Source of the DNA: Allomuricauda sp.
Lineage (GTDB): Bacteria; Bacteroidota; Bacteroidia; Flavobacteriales; Flavobacteriaceae
Assembly: GCF_002699205.1 (NCBI RefSeq)
Contig: NZ_PABT01000040.1
Coordinates: forward strand, 1-64,000
Direction of reading: 5' to 3'
Length of the DNA stretch: 64,000 bases
Positions 8,013 through 16,447 of this stretch are shown here, one piece after another; position 1 is the first letter of the stretch; every line of letters begins with the position of its first letter. Position numbers and translations under genes: made by a program. The notes beneath the pieces were generated by a model that was not told the DNA's origin, ran no database searches, and was given only the letters and a program-made list of their open reading frames with translations.

Positions 8013-10043
8013 TTAGTTTCCCTCTTTGTACTTATCAAACCAAGCCAACACACTTGCAATTTTGGCAATCAAATTGCTGGGCTTGTTAGCGATGCCATGA
8101 CCTGCCCCGGGAATGCGGACCATGGCAGTCTCCACGTTTTCCAATTTTAGGGCGGCATAAAACTGCTCGGATTCAGCAATGGGGGTTCTGTAATCTTCCT
8201 CACCTGTCAATAGCATGGTAGGGGTCGTTACATTGCCAACATAACTAAGGGGCGAGCGCCTAAAATAGTTTTCTGGATCTTCCCAAGGTTTTTTGCCGAA
8301 CCAATATTTGGAGAAAAATTGTGCGCCATCGGCGTAAAGTACAAAACTGGTCCAGTTGATTACCGGTTTGGCTACTACGGCAGCCTTAAAACGATCTGTT
8401 TTGCCCACGATCCAAGCGGTAAGGACACCACCTCCAGAACCACCGGTGACAAAAAGATTGTCCTCGTCCACATAGCCTTTTTCCAATACAGCATCCACAC
8501 CGGACATTAAATCGTCGTAATCATGGTTGGGGTAATCGTGATGGATCAAGTTTCCAAATTCCTCACCGTAGCTAGTACTTCCCCTAGGGTTGGAATAAAG
8601 CACAACATAACCTGCTGCAGCGTATGCTTGAATTTCAGCAGAATATACCGCTCCGTAACTGGTAAAGGGACCACCGTGAATCTCGAGAATCATCGGATAT
8701 TTTTTGGATGGGTCAAAATCGGGAGGGGTCACTATCCAACCTTGGATTTTACGTTGGTCATAAGAAGACTCCCACCAGATTTCTTCCACATTTCCTAATT
8801 TTTTAAAGGAGAATAGGTCATCGTTCAAAGCTGTTAAGCGTTTGGTACTTTTGGTATCCGCCACTCCTAAATCCGAAGGGTGGCTGGTGTCTCCCATAGT
8901 ATAGGCAAACCTGTTATTGGTAGAGGCTGAAAAACTGGCCGCATTGTAGGGTCTGCCCAAGGATAGACCTCCTAATCCATCCGTAATATCGTTCACTTTA
9001 CCTGACATACTCATGGATGCCAATTTTCCCACACCTTGGTCGGTATAAATAAAATAAAACCCATTGCCCTTACTGTTCCAGGCCATGTCCTCAACATCCC
9101 TGTCAAAACCCCCTGAAATTAATTGAGAACCGGAACCGTCGGTATTCATTACATATAAATTGGTGATTTGATAGCCTTGAAGACGATCATCATAACCCAA
9201 ATACGCAATTTTGGTACCATCGGGTGACAAAATGGGATTCCCATCAGGGCCATATCGGTCAGTTAGAGGGGTGATTTCACCATCATTGACATTGATGGCA
9301 TAGATCTCACTATCGGCTGGTTCCATTTCTTCATCTTTATGGAAGTTGGCACTGAAATAGAGTTTACTGCCATCCTTGGACCAAATAGGGGCACCGTGAT
9401 CAAATTCTGAGAAAGTAAGTTGCTTGGGGGTTCCTCCACTGATCGGTAGTGTGAACAATTGTGTGTTTCCTCCTTTGTAGTATCCAGCACCATCCCCGCG
9501 GTAGTTTATTTTATCAATATACTTTGGAGGGTCGTTCCATTTTGCACCTTCGGGTTTCCCCGGCATTTCTATAATAGATTTATTGGCTTTGGGCACAAAC
9601 ATGTTAAAAGCCAAGTATTTGTCATCATAGGACCAAGAAACTGATTTAGGGGATTCGGGGGTGTTGGTCAACGCCATAATCTCCTTGGTGTCCAACCACA
9701 TCAAATAGAGTTTCATCTTGTTGTCCGCCATGTTGGATTTGAAAACTATTTTTTTGCCATCATGTGACCATTTAGGGGCAAAATCATTTTGGTTGCCTGT
9801 TGTTAGTGGACGATGGTTGGAGCCATCAAAATTCATGATCCAAAGATTGGAAAGGTTACGGTCCGTCATAACATCCTTAAAATTCCGAACATAGATGATT
9901 TTTGATCCATCCGGGGAAATTTGCGGGTCGGAAACAAATTCCATGTTAAAGATGTCCAATAGTTCCAAGTTGGACTTTACTTGGCCATACCCTAGAGTGG
10001 TCATGGCAATAAAAAACAATAGTGTACCGAGTAATTTTTTCAT
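8013..10043 (-). CDS. S9 family serine peptidase (prolyl oligopeptidase / acylaminoacyl-peptidase type)
   Basis: 676 residues with a signal peptide (cleavage near GYGQ, residue ~21), so exported to the periplasm. The first ~400 residues hold WD40-like TolB/PD40 repeats with SPDGSKI, SHDGKKI, SKDGSKL and SPDGTKI turns that form a propeller. The C-terminal alpha/beta-hydrolase domain has the nucleophile in VTGGSGGG (about S536), an acid in LTGEEDYRTP and the catalytic His in PGAGHGI. GGSGGG replaces the more frequent GxSYGG, a known variation. It probably degrades short peptides in nutrient scavenging. It is separated from its neighbours by ~110 nt on each side. Confidence 0.92.
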   Translation of the reverse strand: MKKLLGTLLFFIAMTTLGYGQVKSNLELLDIFNMEFVSDPQISPDGSKIIYVRNFKDVMTDRNLSNLWIMNFDGSNHRPLTTGNQNDFAPKWSHDGKKIVFKSNMADNKMKLYLMWLDTKEIMALTNTPESPKSVSWSYDDKYLAFNMFVPKANKSIIEMPGKPEGAKWNDPPKYIDKINYRGDGAGYYKGGNTQLFTLPISGGTPKQLTFSEFDHGAPIWSKDGSKLYFSANFHKDEEMEPADSEIYAINVNDGEITPLTDRYGPDGNPILSPDGTKIAYLGYDDRLQGYQITNLYVMNTDGSGSQLISGGFDRDVEDMAWNSKGNGFYFIYTDQGVGKLASMSMSGKVNDITDGLGGLSLGRPYNAASFSASTNNRFAYTMGDTSHPSDLGVADTKSTKRLTALNDDLFSFKKLGNVEEIWWESSYDQRKIQGWIVTPPDFDPSKKYPMILEIHGGPFTSYGAVYSAEIQAYAAAGYVVLYSNPRGSTSYGEEFGNLIHHDYPNHDYDDLMSGVDAVLEKGYVDEDNLFVTGGSGGGVLTAWIVGKTDRFKAAVVAKPVINWTSFVLYADGAQFFSKYWFGKKPWEDPENYFRRSPLSYVGNVTTPTMLLTGEEDYRTPIAESEQFYAALKLENVETAMVRIPGAGHGIANKPSNLIAKIASVLAWFDKYKEGN

Positions 10044-10150
10044 GAGGTTCGTTGTTAACAGATACAGTTTTATAGTTTCTTAAAAATAAGTAATTTATCC
10101 GCCAATCAAGTGGGACAACCTTTATAAAAAAGAGAAAACCAAAGGTTTCT

Positions 10151-11002
10151 TTAATATGTGGTGGTCATATCACTGTCCACACAAATAATAAAATCGGCAA
10201 TCCCAATGTTTTCATCTTCCAATTTATGGACATCATCTTGCATTACGGTAGAGATGGTCCCATATTCCAAATTTGGCCGTTCCAACCGCAAATACCATAA
10301 AATACCTTCGTAGTTGTTTGAGTGATAAGCTCCATTGTAATGAACGAACAATGAATTTTCCTTATAATTTTGAAGGATAAAATGGGCCATGGTCGCATCT
10401 TTTATGGCCTGTGCCATTACCAAAGTGGGACTACCGTGGTCCCCCATCATTTTTAGGATGTTTTGATAACTGGGCAATTCGGGATCGTAAGTAATGGGCA
10501 ATGGGGCAATCCACTCTTTTTCTTGGGCAGGAAGTGAGTCCAAAGCTTCAAAACCTCCTTTGTATACCATGCTCGCATAGCGTCTAGGAACGTTGGTGGC
10601 CACAAAAACAAGCTTGTTGTCTTTGGCAAAATCCACCAATGGAGCGTAATCGGTCTTGTGGTTGTTCCACAGCCGCGCAGTGGAATCCAGAGCTTTGTAA
10701 TCTATTTTTCCCGATAAGTAGTCGTTGAGTTCGTCTTGGTTGTCGGCCTCGATCATTTCTGCACCGAGGATCAACGGTCGTTTGGTATGGAGATCGGCCG
10801 TAAGCTCGTACTGTAACCAATGCGCGATGGGATTGTTGTGCAATTCCCCAAACAAAACCATATCCTTTTTTTCCAAGGTCTTGAGCATTTTCTTGTACGA
10901 AACCTTTTTGCCTTTGGCGTTGTAGATGACGTAAGGAGCTTTTTGGGCTGAAATGGTCAAGAGGCCAAGGGTAAAGGTTAGAAGGAGGAGTGCTTTTTTC
11001 AT
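10151..11002 (-). CDS. ChaN family (heme-binding uptake, Tiki superfamily) protein
   Basis: 283 residues with a signal peptide (LLTISAQ, residue ~19). The core has VLFGELHNNPIAHWLQYEL near residue 50, matching the GExH motif of the ChaN/EreA/Tiki fold, followed by LGAEMIE and, in the second half, MMGDHGSPTLVMAQAIKDATMA and HYNGAYHS. ChaN-like proteins are periplasmic or lipid-anchored and some bind heme; here no lipobox Cys is evident, so it is probably soluble periplasmic. A weak hairpin followed by T residues on the minus strand (about 10133-10153) may terminate it. Confidence 0.83.
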   Translation of the reverse strand: MKKALLLLTFTLGLLTISAQKAPYVIYNAKGKKVSYKKMLKTLEKKDMVLFGELHNNPIAHWLQYELTADLHTKRPLILGAEMIEADNQDELNDYLSGKIDYKALDSTARLWNNHKTDYAPLVDFAKDNKLVFVATNVPRRYASMVYKGGFEALDSLPAQEKEWIAPLPITYDPELPSYQNILKMMGDHGSPTLVMAQAIKDATMAHFILQNYKENSLFVHYNGAYHSNNYEGILWYLRLERPNLEYGTISTVMQDDVHKLEDENIGIADFIICVDSDMTTTY

Positions 11003-11012
11003 TGCATTTATC

Positions 11013-11585
11013 TTATCTTATATGATTTTTCAAATTATTGATAGCTTTTTCAAATTTGTTTGGATCAATCATGCCCCACATTGGATGATTTAAATAAAGT
11101 ATTCCGATTGGTTGAAGATTTTTCTTGAATTCTAAACAATCAAAAACTTCGTCATTTATTCCATCCTTTAGTTTTTTATTGGAAAATGATATTTCATCGA
11201 ATTTAGCTTTATTTTGTTTGGTTTGTTCATTTCCATATGTTTTGGTGTCAAAAATTACCATTTCATTTGGCTGATCTATTTCAAATGCAACAATTATGTG
11301 TCTGTTCCGAAACATAGTGTCCAAAATAAAAATGGTTATGAATCCAATAATTAGTGAGGTAAGCCCTGCGATTATTACATCACCAATGTCCATATTTTTC
11401 AATCCATTGATGGCATGTCCAATAATTCTGGCTAACCTTCTTGAGTTACTATGATAGTTTTCATCTTTATGTAGGCCTGCAATTAATCCGAAAGCTAACA
11501 ATGCAAAGAAACCTGCTAAGGTTAGCTGATACTTTTCATGTTTTTTATTGAGTTTTGTGTTATAAAAAGATGATTCAAATCTCAT
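11013..11585 (-). CDS. Hypothetical membrane protein with two transmembrane segments
   Basis: 190 residues from ATG at 11585-11583. The frame is open up to 11678 but that would place its start inside gnd, so the internal ATG 29 nt after the gnd stop is preferred. Two hydrophobic segments (LTLAGFFALLAFGLIAGL and IAGLTSLIIGFITIFIL) are joined by a short polar stretch, and the C-terminal ~100 residues are charged and probably cytoplasmic. I do not recognise the family. It is more AT-rich than its neighbours, which may mark a recent insertion between gnd and the ChaN-like gene. Confidence 0.6.
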   Translation of the reverse strand: MRFESSFYNTKLNKKHEKYQLTLAGFFALLAFGLIAGLHKDENYHSNSRRLARIIGHAINGLKNMDIGDVIIAGLTSLIIGFITIFILDTMFRNRHIIVAFEIDQPNEMVIFDTKTYGNEQTKQNKAKFDEISFSNKKLKDGINDEVFDCLEFKKNLQPIGILYLNHPMWGMIDPNKFEKAINNLKNHIR

Positions 11586-11613
11586 TATAATGATTTGAAT
11601 ATATATTTGCTTG

Positions 11614-13023
11614 CTATTTCTCCCACTCCGTGTGGAAAATACCCTCACGGTCCAATCGTTCGTAGGTGTGCGAGCCAAAATAATCGCGCTGTGCCTGAAT
11701 CAAATTCAATGGCAAACGGCTACTCGTGTAGGCATCAAAATAGGTGAGCGCATTGGTAAGTCCTGGCAATGGAATGCCATTTTCAGCTCCGTAGCTCACC
11801 AGTTCGCGGGCCGCATCCACGGTGTTCTTCACTTTTTCCACAAAGGAAGGGGATAGCAACAAGTTCTGTAAATTTTCATCAGCTTGGTATGCTTTGGTAA
11901 TATCCGCCAACAAAGCGGCTCGGATAATACAACCGGCTCGCCATATTTTGGCGATCTCCCCCAGTTTCAATTCGTAACCATATTCCTTGGAGGCATCGGC
12001 CAATTGGTGCATTCCTTGTGCGTAGGTGATAATAAAGGCAAAATATAAAGCTTGTTCCGCTTTTATCGCAAAATTATTCTTGTCCACCGCTTTTGGGGTG
12101 GGACGATCATACAATTCGTCCGCTTTAATGCGTTCAGCTTTTAGGGCTGAAATCTCACGCATGCTCACCGCAATATCGATGGTTGGAACGGGAATACCCA
12201 AATCCATGGCGTTTTGGGATGTCCACTTACCTGTACCTTTTTGTTTGGCCTTGTCCAAGATCATGTCAACAAGGTCCTTGTCCGTCAAATCATCTTTTTG
12301 GGCAAAGATTTCGGAAGTGATTTCCACCAAAAAGGATTGTAACCTTCCTTCGTTCCATTTTGCATAGGTCTTATGAAGCTCTTCATTGGTAAGCCCGGCC
12401 GCTTTTTTAAGCAGGTCGTAAATCTCGGAGGTCAACTGCATCAAACCGTATTCAATGCCATTGTGCACCATCTTCACATAGTTTCCTGCCGATTTGGGAC
12501 CCAAATAAGCTACACATGGCTCTCCTTTATATTTTGCGGAAACTGCCTCAAAAATTGGTTTTACGTGCTGATACGCTTCTTTGGACCCCCCGGGCATAAT
12601 GCTTGGGCCTTTTCTGGCTCCTTCGGCACCCCCGGACACTCCTGCACCAAAAAAGTTGATTCCTTTTTCTTTTAAATAGGCTTCACGGCGGTCGGTATCC
12701 GTATAAAAGGAGTTTCCTCCATCGATTATGATATCGCCTTTGTCCAAGTGGGGCAGTAACCCTTCGATTACACTGTCCACAATTTTTCCCGCGGGCACCA
12801 ATAACATAATTTTTCTTGGGGTGGCCAACGACTGTACAAAGGTTTTCACGTCGGTAGTGGCGTTCACTTTAGTAGGGTCCCCACCTTCCTTGATCAATGC
12901 CTGTACTTTCTCTTCATCCAGATCATTTCCAAATGCGGTAAAGCCATTATCGGCCACATTCAAAATAAAATTACGCCCCATTACTCCAAGGCCCACAAGG
13001 CCAAAATCATACGTATCTGCCAT
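11614..13023 (-). CDS. gnd: 6-phosphogluconate dehydrogenase, decarboxylating (NADP-type)
   Basis: 469 residues, full length for the homodimeric long-chain enzyme. The N-terminal Rossmann motif GLGVMGRNFILNVADNGF begins near residue 11; the substrate-binding segments GAGVSGGAEGARKGPSIMPGG (shown here as two motifs, GVSGGAEGAR and GPSIMPGG) and YVKMVHNGIEYG carry the catalytic Lys and His-Asn. The reaction is oxidative decarboxylation of 6-phosphogluconate to ribulose-5-P with NADPH. It lies divergent to zwf and pgl, which encode the two preceding steps, so this is the complete oxidative pentose phosphate branch. A perfect 14-nt palindrome lies between gnd and zwf. Confidence 0.96.
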   Translation of the reverse strand: MADTYDFGLVGLGVMGRNFILNVADNGFTAFGNDLDEEKVQALIKEGGDPTKVNATTDVKTFVQSLATPRKIMLLVPAGKIVDSVIEGLLPHLDKGDIIIDGGNSFYTDTDRREAYLKEKGINFFGAGVSGGAEGARKGPSIMPGGSKEAYQHVKPIFEAVSAKYKGEPCVAYLGPKSAGNYVKMVHNGIEYGLMQLTSEIYDLLKKAAGLTNEELHKTYAKWNEGRLQSFLVEITSEIFAQKDDLTDKDLVDMILDKAKQKGTGKWTSQNAMDLGIPVPTIDIAVSMREISALKAERIKADELYDRPTPKAVDKNNFAIKAEQALYFAFIITYAQGMHQLADASKEYGYELKLGEIAKIWRAGCIIRAALLADITKAYQADENLQNLLLSPSFVEKVKNTVDAARELVSYGAENGIPLPGLTNALTYFDAYTSSRLPLNLIQAQRDYFGSHTYERLDREGIFHTEWEK

Positions 13024-13055
13024 TATATAGTTTTCTTCTTCTTTTGATATTAATA

Positions 13056-13069
13056 CAACCTTAAGGTTG
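13056..13069. promoter_or_regulatory. 14-nt palindrome between divergent gnd and zwf
   Basis: CAACCTTAAGGTTG is a perfect inverted repeat located 33 nt upstream of the gnd start and 121 nt upstream of the zwf start, in the 166-nt divergent intergenic region. It could be an operator for a shared regulator; no factor is known to me for it. Confidence 0.35.
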
Positions 13070-13189
13070 GGATTTTCTGAATTACGAACCTAAAATAAAC
13101 CTTATCTTCGTGATGCTCAAAGATAATGATACCATATTGAAAATGGACAGTATCATTGAGAGGGCAACCTGCCAGAAACTGGAAATACT

Positions 13190-14722
13190 ATGAAAAAGAC
13201 AGATAATCAGATGCTCGTGATATTTGGCGCATCGGGTGATTTGACAGCAAGGAAATTAATACCATCCCTGTTCAACCTTTATTTGGCCGATCAGTTGCCA
13301 GAAAATTTTGTTGTTCTGGGGGTTAGCCGTAGCGACCTTTCCGATAATGCTTTTCGCGATTGTGTGGTATATAAAAGCGAATATTTAAAAGAAAAAACCG
13401 AAAATCTCGGGGAAAGTACCGTAAAAGGCTTTGCGGACAAACTTTATTACAAGGATCTGGGGGATAGTTATGATACGGATTATGGCGACTTGCGAAAGCG
13501 TGTGGAAGCCTTGAAAGAGAAACATAATACTTCGGGAAACATTATTTACTATCTGTCCACACCGCCCACTTTGTACGAGACCATTGCCCATAACCTGTCC
13601 GATGCAGGTATGAACACCCAAAATAATGGATGGAAGCGTTTGGTGGTGGAAAAACCTTTTGGGTATAGCTTGGAAACGGCCAAGGAACTGAACAAGGGGT
13701 TGCACCAATATTTTGAGGAGCACCAGATTTACCGGATAGATCACTATTTGGGCAAGGAAACGGTGCAGAACCTTTTGGTGACCCGGTTTTCGAACAGCAT
13801 TTTCGAACCGCTTTGGAACCGAAATTATATTCAACATGTAGAGATCACCAATGCCGAAAGTGTGGGTGTTGAAAAACGTGGGGGGTATTATGATAAATCT
13901 GGAGCGTTGCGTGATATGTTCCAAAACCATTTGTTGCAGATCGTTTCTTTAGTGGTTATGGAACCGCCCATTGGGCCTAATGCCGAAGAGATTCGAAACG
14001 AAAAAGTAAAGGCGTTGAAATCTTTACGGATAATGACGGATGAAAAGGAACTTTTTAAAAATACGATTCGAGCCCAGTATGTTTCATCCAAAGTAGGTGG
14101 GAAAAGGGTGAAGGGATATCGTGAGGAAGATGGGGTTGATCCAAATTCGACCACCGAAACCTATGCCGCTATAAAATTCTATGTGGACAATTGGCGCTGG
14201 CATGGGGTTCCTTTTTATGTGAGGACAGCAAAACGAATGCCCACAAAGGTGACGGAAATTGTCATTCATTTTAAGAAACCGCACCACCAAATTTTCAAAG
14301 GGTCCGAAATGCAGGACATGGACAATAAATTAATTATCCGTATCCAGCCCGATGAAGGTATCTTGATTAAATTCGGTGTTAAAGTTCCGGGTCAGGGTTT
14401 TAAGGTAGAGCGGGCTAATTTGGATTTTTACTATTCCAGTTTGGCCGAAACCTATGTCATGGAAGCGTATGAACGTTTGTTGTTGGATGCCATGCAAGGC
14501 GATGCTACCTTATATGCCCGTGCCGATGAGGTAGAAGCTGCATGGGAATTTGTTGACCCCATTCTTAATTACTGGAAAAATGGAAAAGATGTTCGCATGT
14601 ATGGCTATGGAGCAGGGGCCTGGGGACCTGAAAATGCGGATAATTTATTCGAAGATGGAGGCTATTGGCGCAATCCCAGTGAAAATTTAGCCGATGATCC
14701 AGGGTATTGTGTGATTTGCTAA
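13190..14722 (+). CDS. zwf: Glucose-6-phosphate 1-dehydrogenase
   Basis: 510 residues, standard length. The NADP-binding motif IFGASGDLTARKL starts at about residue 12, and the active-site signature RIDHYLGKE (His/Lys) lies near 180-188, followed by VEKPFGY-type substrate contacts just before. It oxidises glucose-6-P to 6-phosphogluconolactone with NADPH formation. pgl follows 96 nt downstream in the same direction and gnd is divergent, giving the three-enzyme oxidative pentose phosphate set in one 4-kb cluster. The start ATG follows a 166-nt intergenic region that should hold the promoter. Confidence 0.97.
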   Translation: MKKTDNQMLVIFGASGDLTARKLIPSLFNLYLADQLPENFVVLGVSRSDLSDNAFRDCVVYKSEYLKEKTENLGESTVKGFADKLYYKDLGDSYDTDYGDLRKRVEALKEKHNTSGNIIYYLSTPPTLYETIAHNLSDAGMNTQNNGWKRLVVEKPFGYSLETAKELNKGLHQYFEEHQIYRIDHYLGKETVQNLLVTRFSNSIFEPLWNRNYIQHVEITNAESVGVEKRGGYYDKSGALRDMFQNHLLQIVSLVVMEPPIGPNAEEIRNEKVKALKSLRIMTDEKELFKNTIRAQYVSSKVGGKRVKGYREEDGVDPNSTTETYAAIKFYVDNWRWHGVPFYVRTAKRMPTKVTEIVIHFKKPHHQIFKGSEMQDMDNKLIIRIQPDEGILIKFGVKVPGQGFKVERANLDFYYSSLAETYVMEAYERLLLDAMQGDATLYARADEVEAAWEFVDPILNYWKNGKDVRMYGYGAGAWGPENADNLFEDGGYWRNPSENLADDPGYCVIC

Positions 14723-14771
14723 ATACAATTATCAATAAGCAATTGGCAATGAACAACCCTTCTTTTCGAGT

Positions 14772-14792
14772 GTTATCTTGAGTACTGTCGAA
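14772..14792. repeat. REP-like dispersed element, copy 1
   Basis: GTTATCTTGAGTACTGTCGAA matches the 27946-27966 element at 16 of 21 positions by eye. It lies in the 96-nt gap between zwf and pgl. Elements with a GTTATCCTGAG...GTCGAA core are common dispersed intergenic repeats in Bacteroidota genomes. Confidence 0.5.
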
Positions 14793-14818
14793 TCAACAGT
14801 TGAGAAAAAAATAATTCA

Positions 14819-15544
14819 ATGGATTTAAAAATATTTAAGGACAAACAAGAAGTTGCCGAACAATTTTCCATCTATTTTGTGGATAAACTGAAAGGTAAAG
14901 ATAGTTTTTACGTGGCCTTGTCCGGAGGCAGTACCCCTAAAATCGTTTTTGATGTATTGGCCGAAAAGTTTGCTGATCAGGTGGATTGGAGCAAAGTACA
15001 TTTTTACTGGGGAGACGAGCGTTGTGTGCCTCCAACCGATGATCAAAGCAACTATAAGATGACAGTTGAGCATTTATTTTCCAAAATTGAAGTTCCAAAA
15101 GAGAACATCAATAGGATTATGGGGGAAAAGGATCCTGAAGGTGAGGCTATGCGTTATGCCAATTTACTTGAAATCGATACCGATAGGGTAGAAGGTATTC
15201 CACAATTTGACCTTGTAATTTTGGGAATGGGAGATGATGGACATACGGCATCCATTTTCCCCCATGAGATTGAACTGTGGGATTCGGAGGACCATTGTGT
15301 GGTGGCCACGCATCCGGAATCGGGCCAGAAAAGGGTTTCCATAAATGGAAAGGTCATTAATATGGCCAAGGAAGTGGCTTTTTTGGTCACGGGAGCATCC
15401 AAAGCAGAGAAAGTACAGGCCGTTATCGAGCAAACCAAGGGTTACGAGAAATATCCTGCATCTATGGTAAACCCTTCATCAGGAAAGTTAATTTGGTTTT
15501 TGGATGAGGAAGCGGCTTCACGGCTTAATCAAAATCCATCTTAA
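14819..15544 (+). CDS. pgl: 6-phosphogluconolactonase
   Basis: 241 residues, DevB/SOL-type. Family motifs are visible: VALSGGSTPK (written here SGGSTPK) near residue 36, HFYWGDERCVPP near 62-73 and LGMGDDGHTASIFP near 137-150. It hydrolyses 6-phosphogluconolactone between the Zwf and Gnd steps. It is co-directional with zwf, 96 nt downstream, and its 3' end overlaps the convergent thioesterase gene by 20 nt. Confidence 0.96.
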   Translation: MDLKIFKDKQEVAEQFSIYFVDKLKGKDSFYVALSGGSTPKIVFDVLAEKFADQVDWSKVHFYWGDERCVPPTDDQSNYKMTVEHLFSKIEVPKENINRIMGEKDPEGEAMRYANLLEIDTDRVEGIPQFDLVILGMGDDGHTASIFPHEIELWDSEDHCVVATHPESGQKRVSINGKVINMAKEVAFLVTGASKAEKVQAVIEQTKGYEKYPASMVNPSSGKLIWFLDEEAASRLNQNPS

Positions 15545-16070
15545 CATTTTCACCTTTTAAAAACTCCAAGTATTCGTTCACTTTAAAGTTGTTGGATTCG
15601 TATTTGCTGTCCCGTTTAAAAGCGGATTGCTTACGTTCCTTGCTTCGCGCAAAACGGCGAATGTCCTGTTTGGTCTTTAAAATAAGTCCTGGTACGGGTT
15701 TGTTTTTACCATCTTCACCCTTTGCTACCATGGTGAAATAGGATGAATTACAATGTTTTACTTCTCCTGTGGTCACGTTTTCGGATTCTACACGAACCCC
15801 GACCACCATGGAGGTTTTCCCCGTATAATTAATGGACGCTTTTAAGGTTACAAGTTCCCCAACATCAATAGGGTTTAAAAAATCAACACGGTTTACAGAA
15901 GCAGTTACACAATAACTTTGTGAGTGTTTGGAGGCGCAGGCAAAGGCAATTTGGTCCATGAGGTTGAGAATGTGCCCTCCATGCACCTTGCCCCCAAAAT
16001 TGGAATGGGACGGCAACATCAGTTCGGTGATGGAAACTCTACTTTCCCTGGATGATTTGAATTTCTTCAT
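15525..16070 (-). CDS. Acyl-CoA thioesterase (hotdog fold)
   Basis: 181 residues from the ATG at 16070-16068. A longer open frame reaches 16154 but would overlap the upstream gene and lacks homology-like sequence. The hotdog signature is SNFGGKVHGGHILNLMDQIA near residues 23-42, followed by a central sheet and a basic C-terminal tail (FARSKERKQSAFKR). This fits the YciA/BACH class that hydrolyses acyl-CoA to free acid and CoA. It lies one nucleotide after the preceding small gene (operon with 16072-16437 and rmuC). The last 20 nt overlap the end of pgl. Confidence 0.88.
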   Translation of the reverse strand: MKKFKSSRESRVSITELMLPSHSNFGGKVHGGHILNLMDQIAFACASKHSQSYCVTASVNRVDFLNPIDVGELVTLKASINYTGKTSMVVGVRVESENVTTGEVKHCNSSYFTMVAKGEDGKNKPVPGLILKTKQDIRRFARSKERKQSAFKRDSKYESNNFKVNEYLEFLKGENVKMDFD

Positions 16071-16071
16071 A

Positions 16072-16437
16072 TTAATTTCTAAAAATCGGTGATTTTTCGG
16101 ATTTGACCTCAGTGATAAAATATTTGGTATCGCCCAACCAGAAAAAGGTACCATAGCGCTCCTTGTACGTTATTTTGATGTACTGTCCTTGGTATTCCTT
16201 CATCTTTTCAATGATCTCTTTTTCCTTGTCCTCCACGGAAAAAGAGAACACATTGGTTCCCGATAGCCCTTGACTGATTTGCCCTTCCCAAGTTTTTACC
16301 AAAACACCCTTTCTACTGAATTTGATAAGTTCCCCTGAACGATACCCCGTGCTATAGGGTACATAATAGATGAAGGCAAAATATCCCACAAAGCCCAAAA
16401 TCACAACGGCAATAAAAATGGTCAGGAATTTTTTCAT
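16072..16437 (-). CDS. Small membrane-anchored protein of unknown function
   Basis: 121 residues with one N-terminal hydrophobic segment (FLTIFIAVVILGFVGYFAFI) and a ~95-residue domain likely outside the cytoplasm. Conserved-looking features are STGYRSGELIKFSRKG, VKTWEGQ and YKERYGTFFWLGDTKYFITEV. Related small proteins in flavobacteria are sometimes labelled '6-phosphogluconate dehydrogenase'; nothing in this sequence supports that enzyme. Its stop is one base before the thioesterase start, so the two are probably translated together. Confidence 0.72.
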   Translation of the reverse strand: MKKFLTIFIAVVILGFVGYFAFIYYVPYSTGYRSGELIKFSRKGVLVKTWEGQISQGLSGTNVFSFSVEDKEKEIIEKMKEYQGQYIKITYKERYGTFFWLGDTKYFITEVKSEKSPIFRN

Positions 16438-16447
16438 GGTCAGTGTT

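Noticed and set aside
13385-13930. 181-residue frame antisense to zwf
   Set aside because: Shadow of a conserved enzyme gene.
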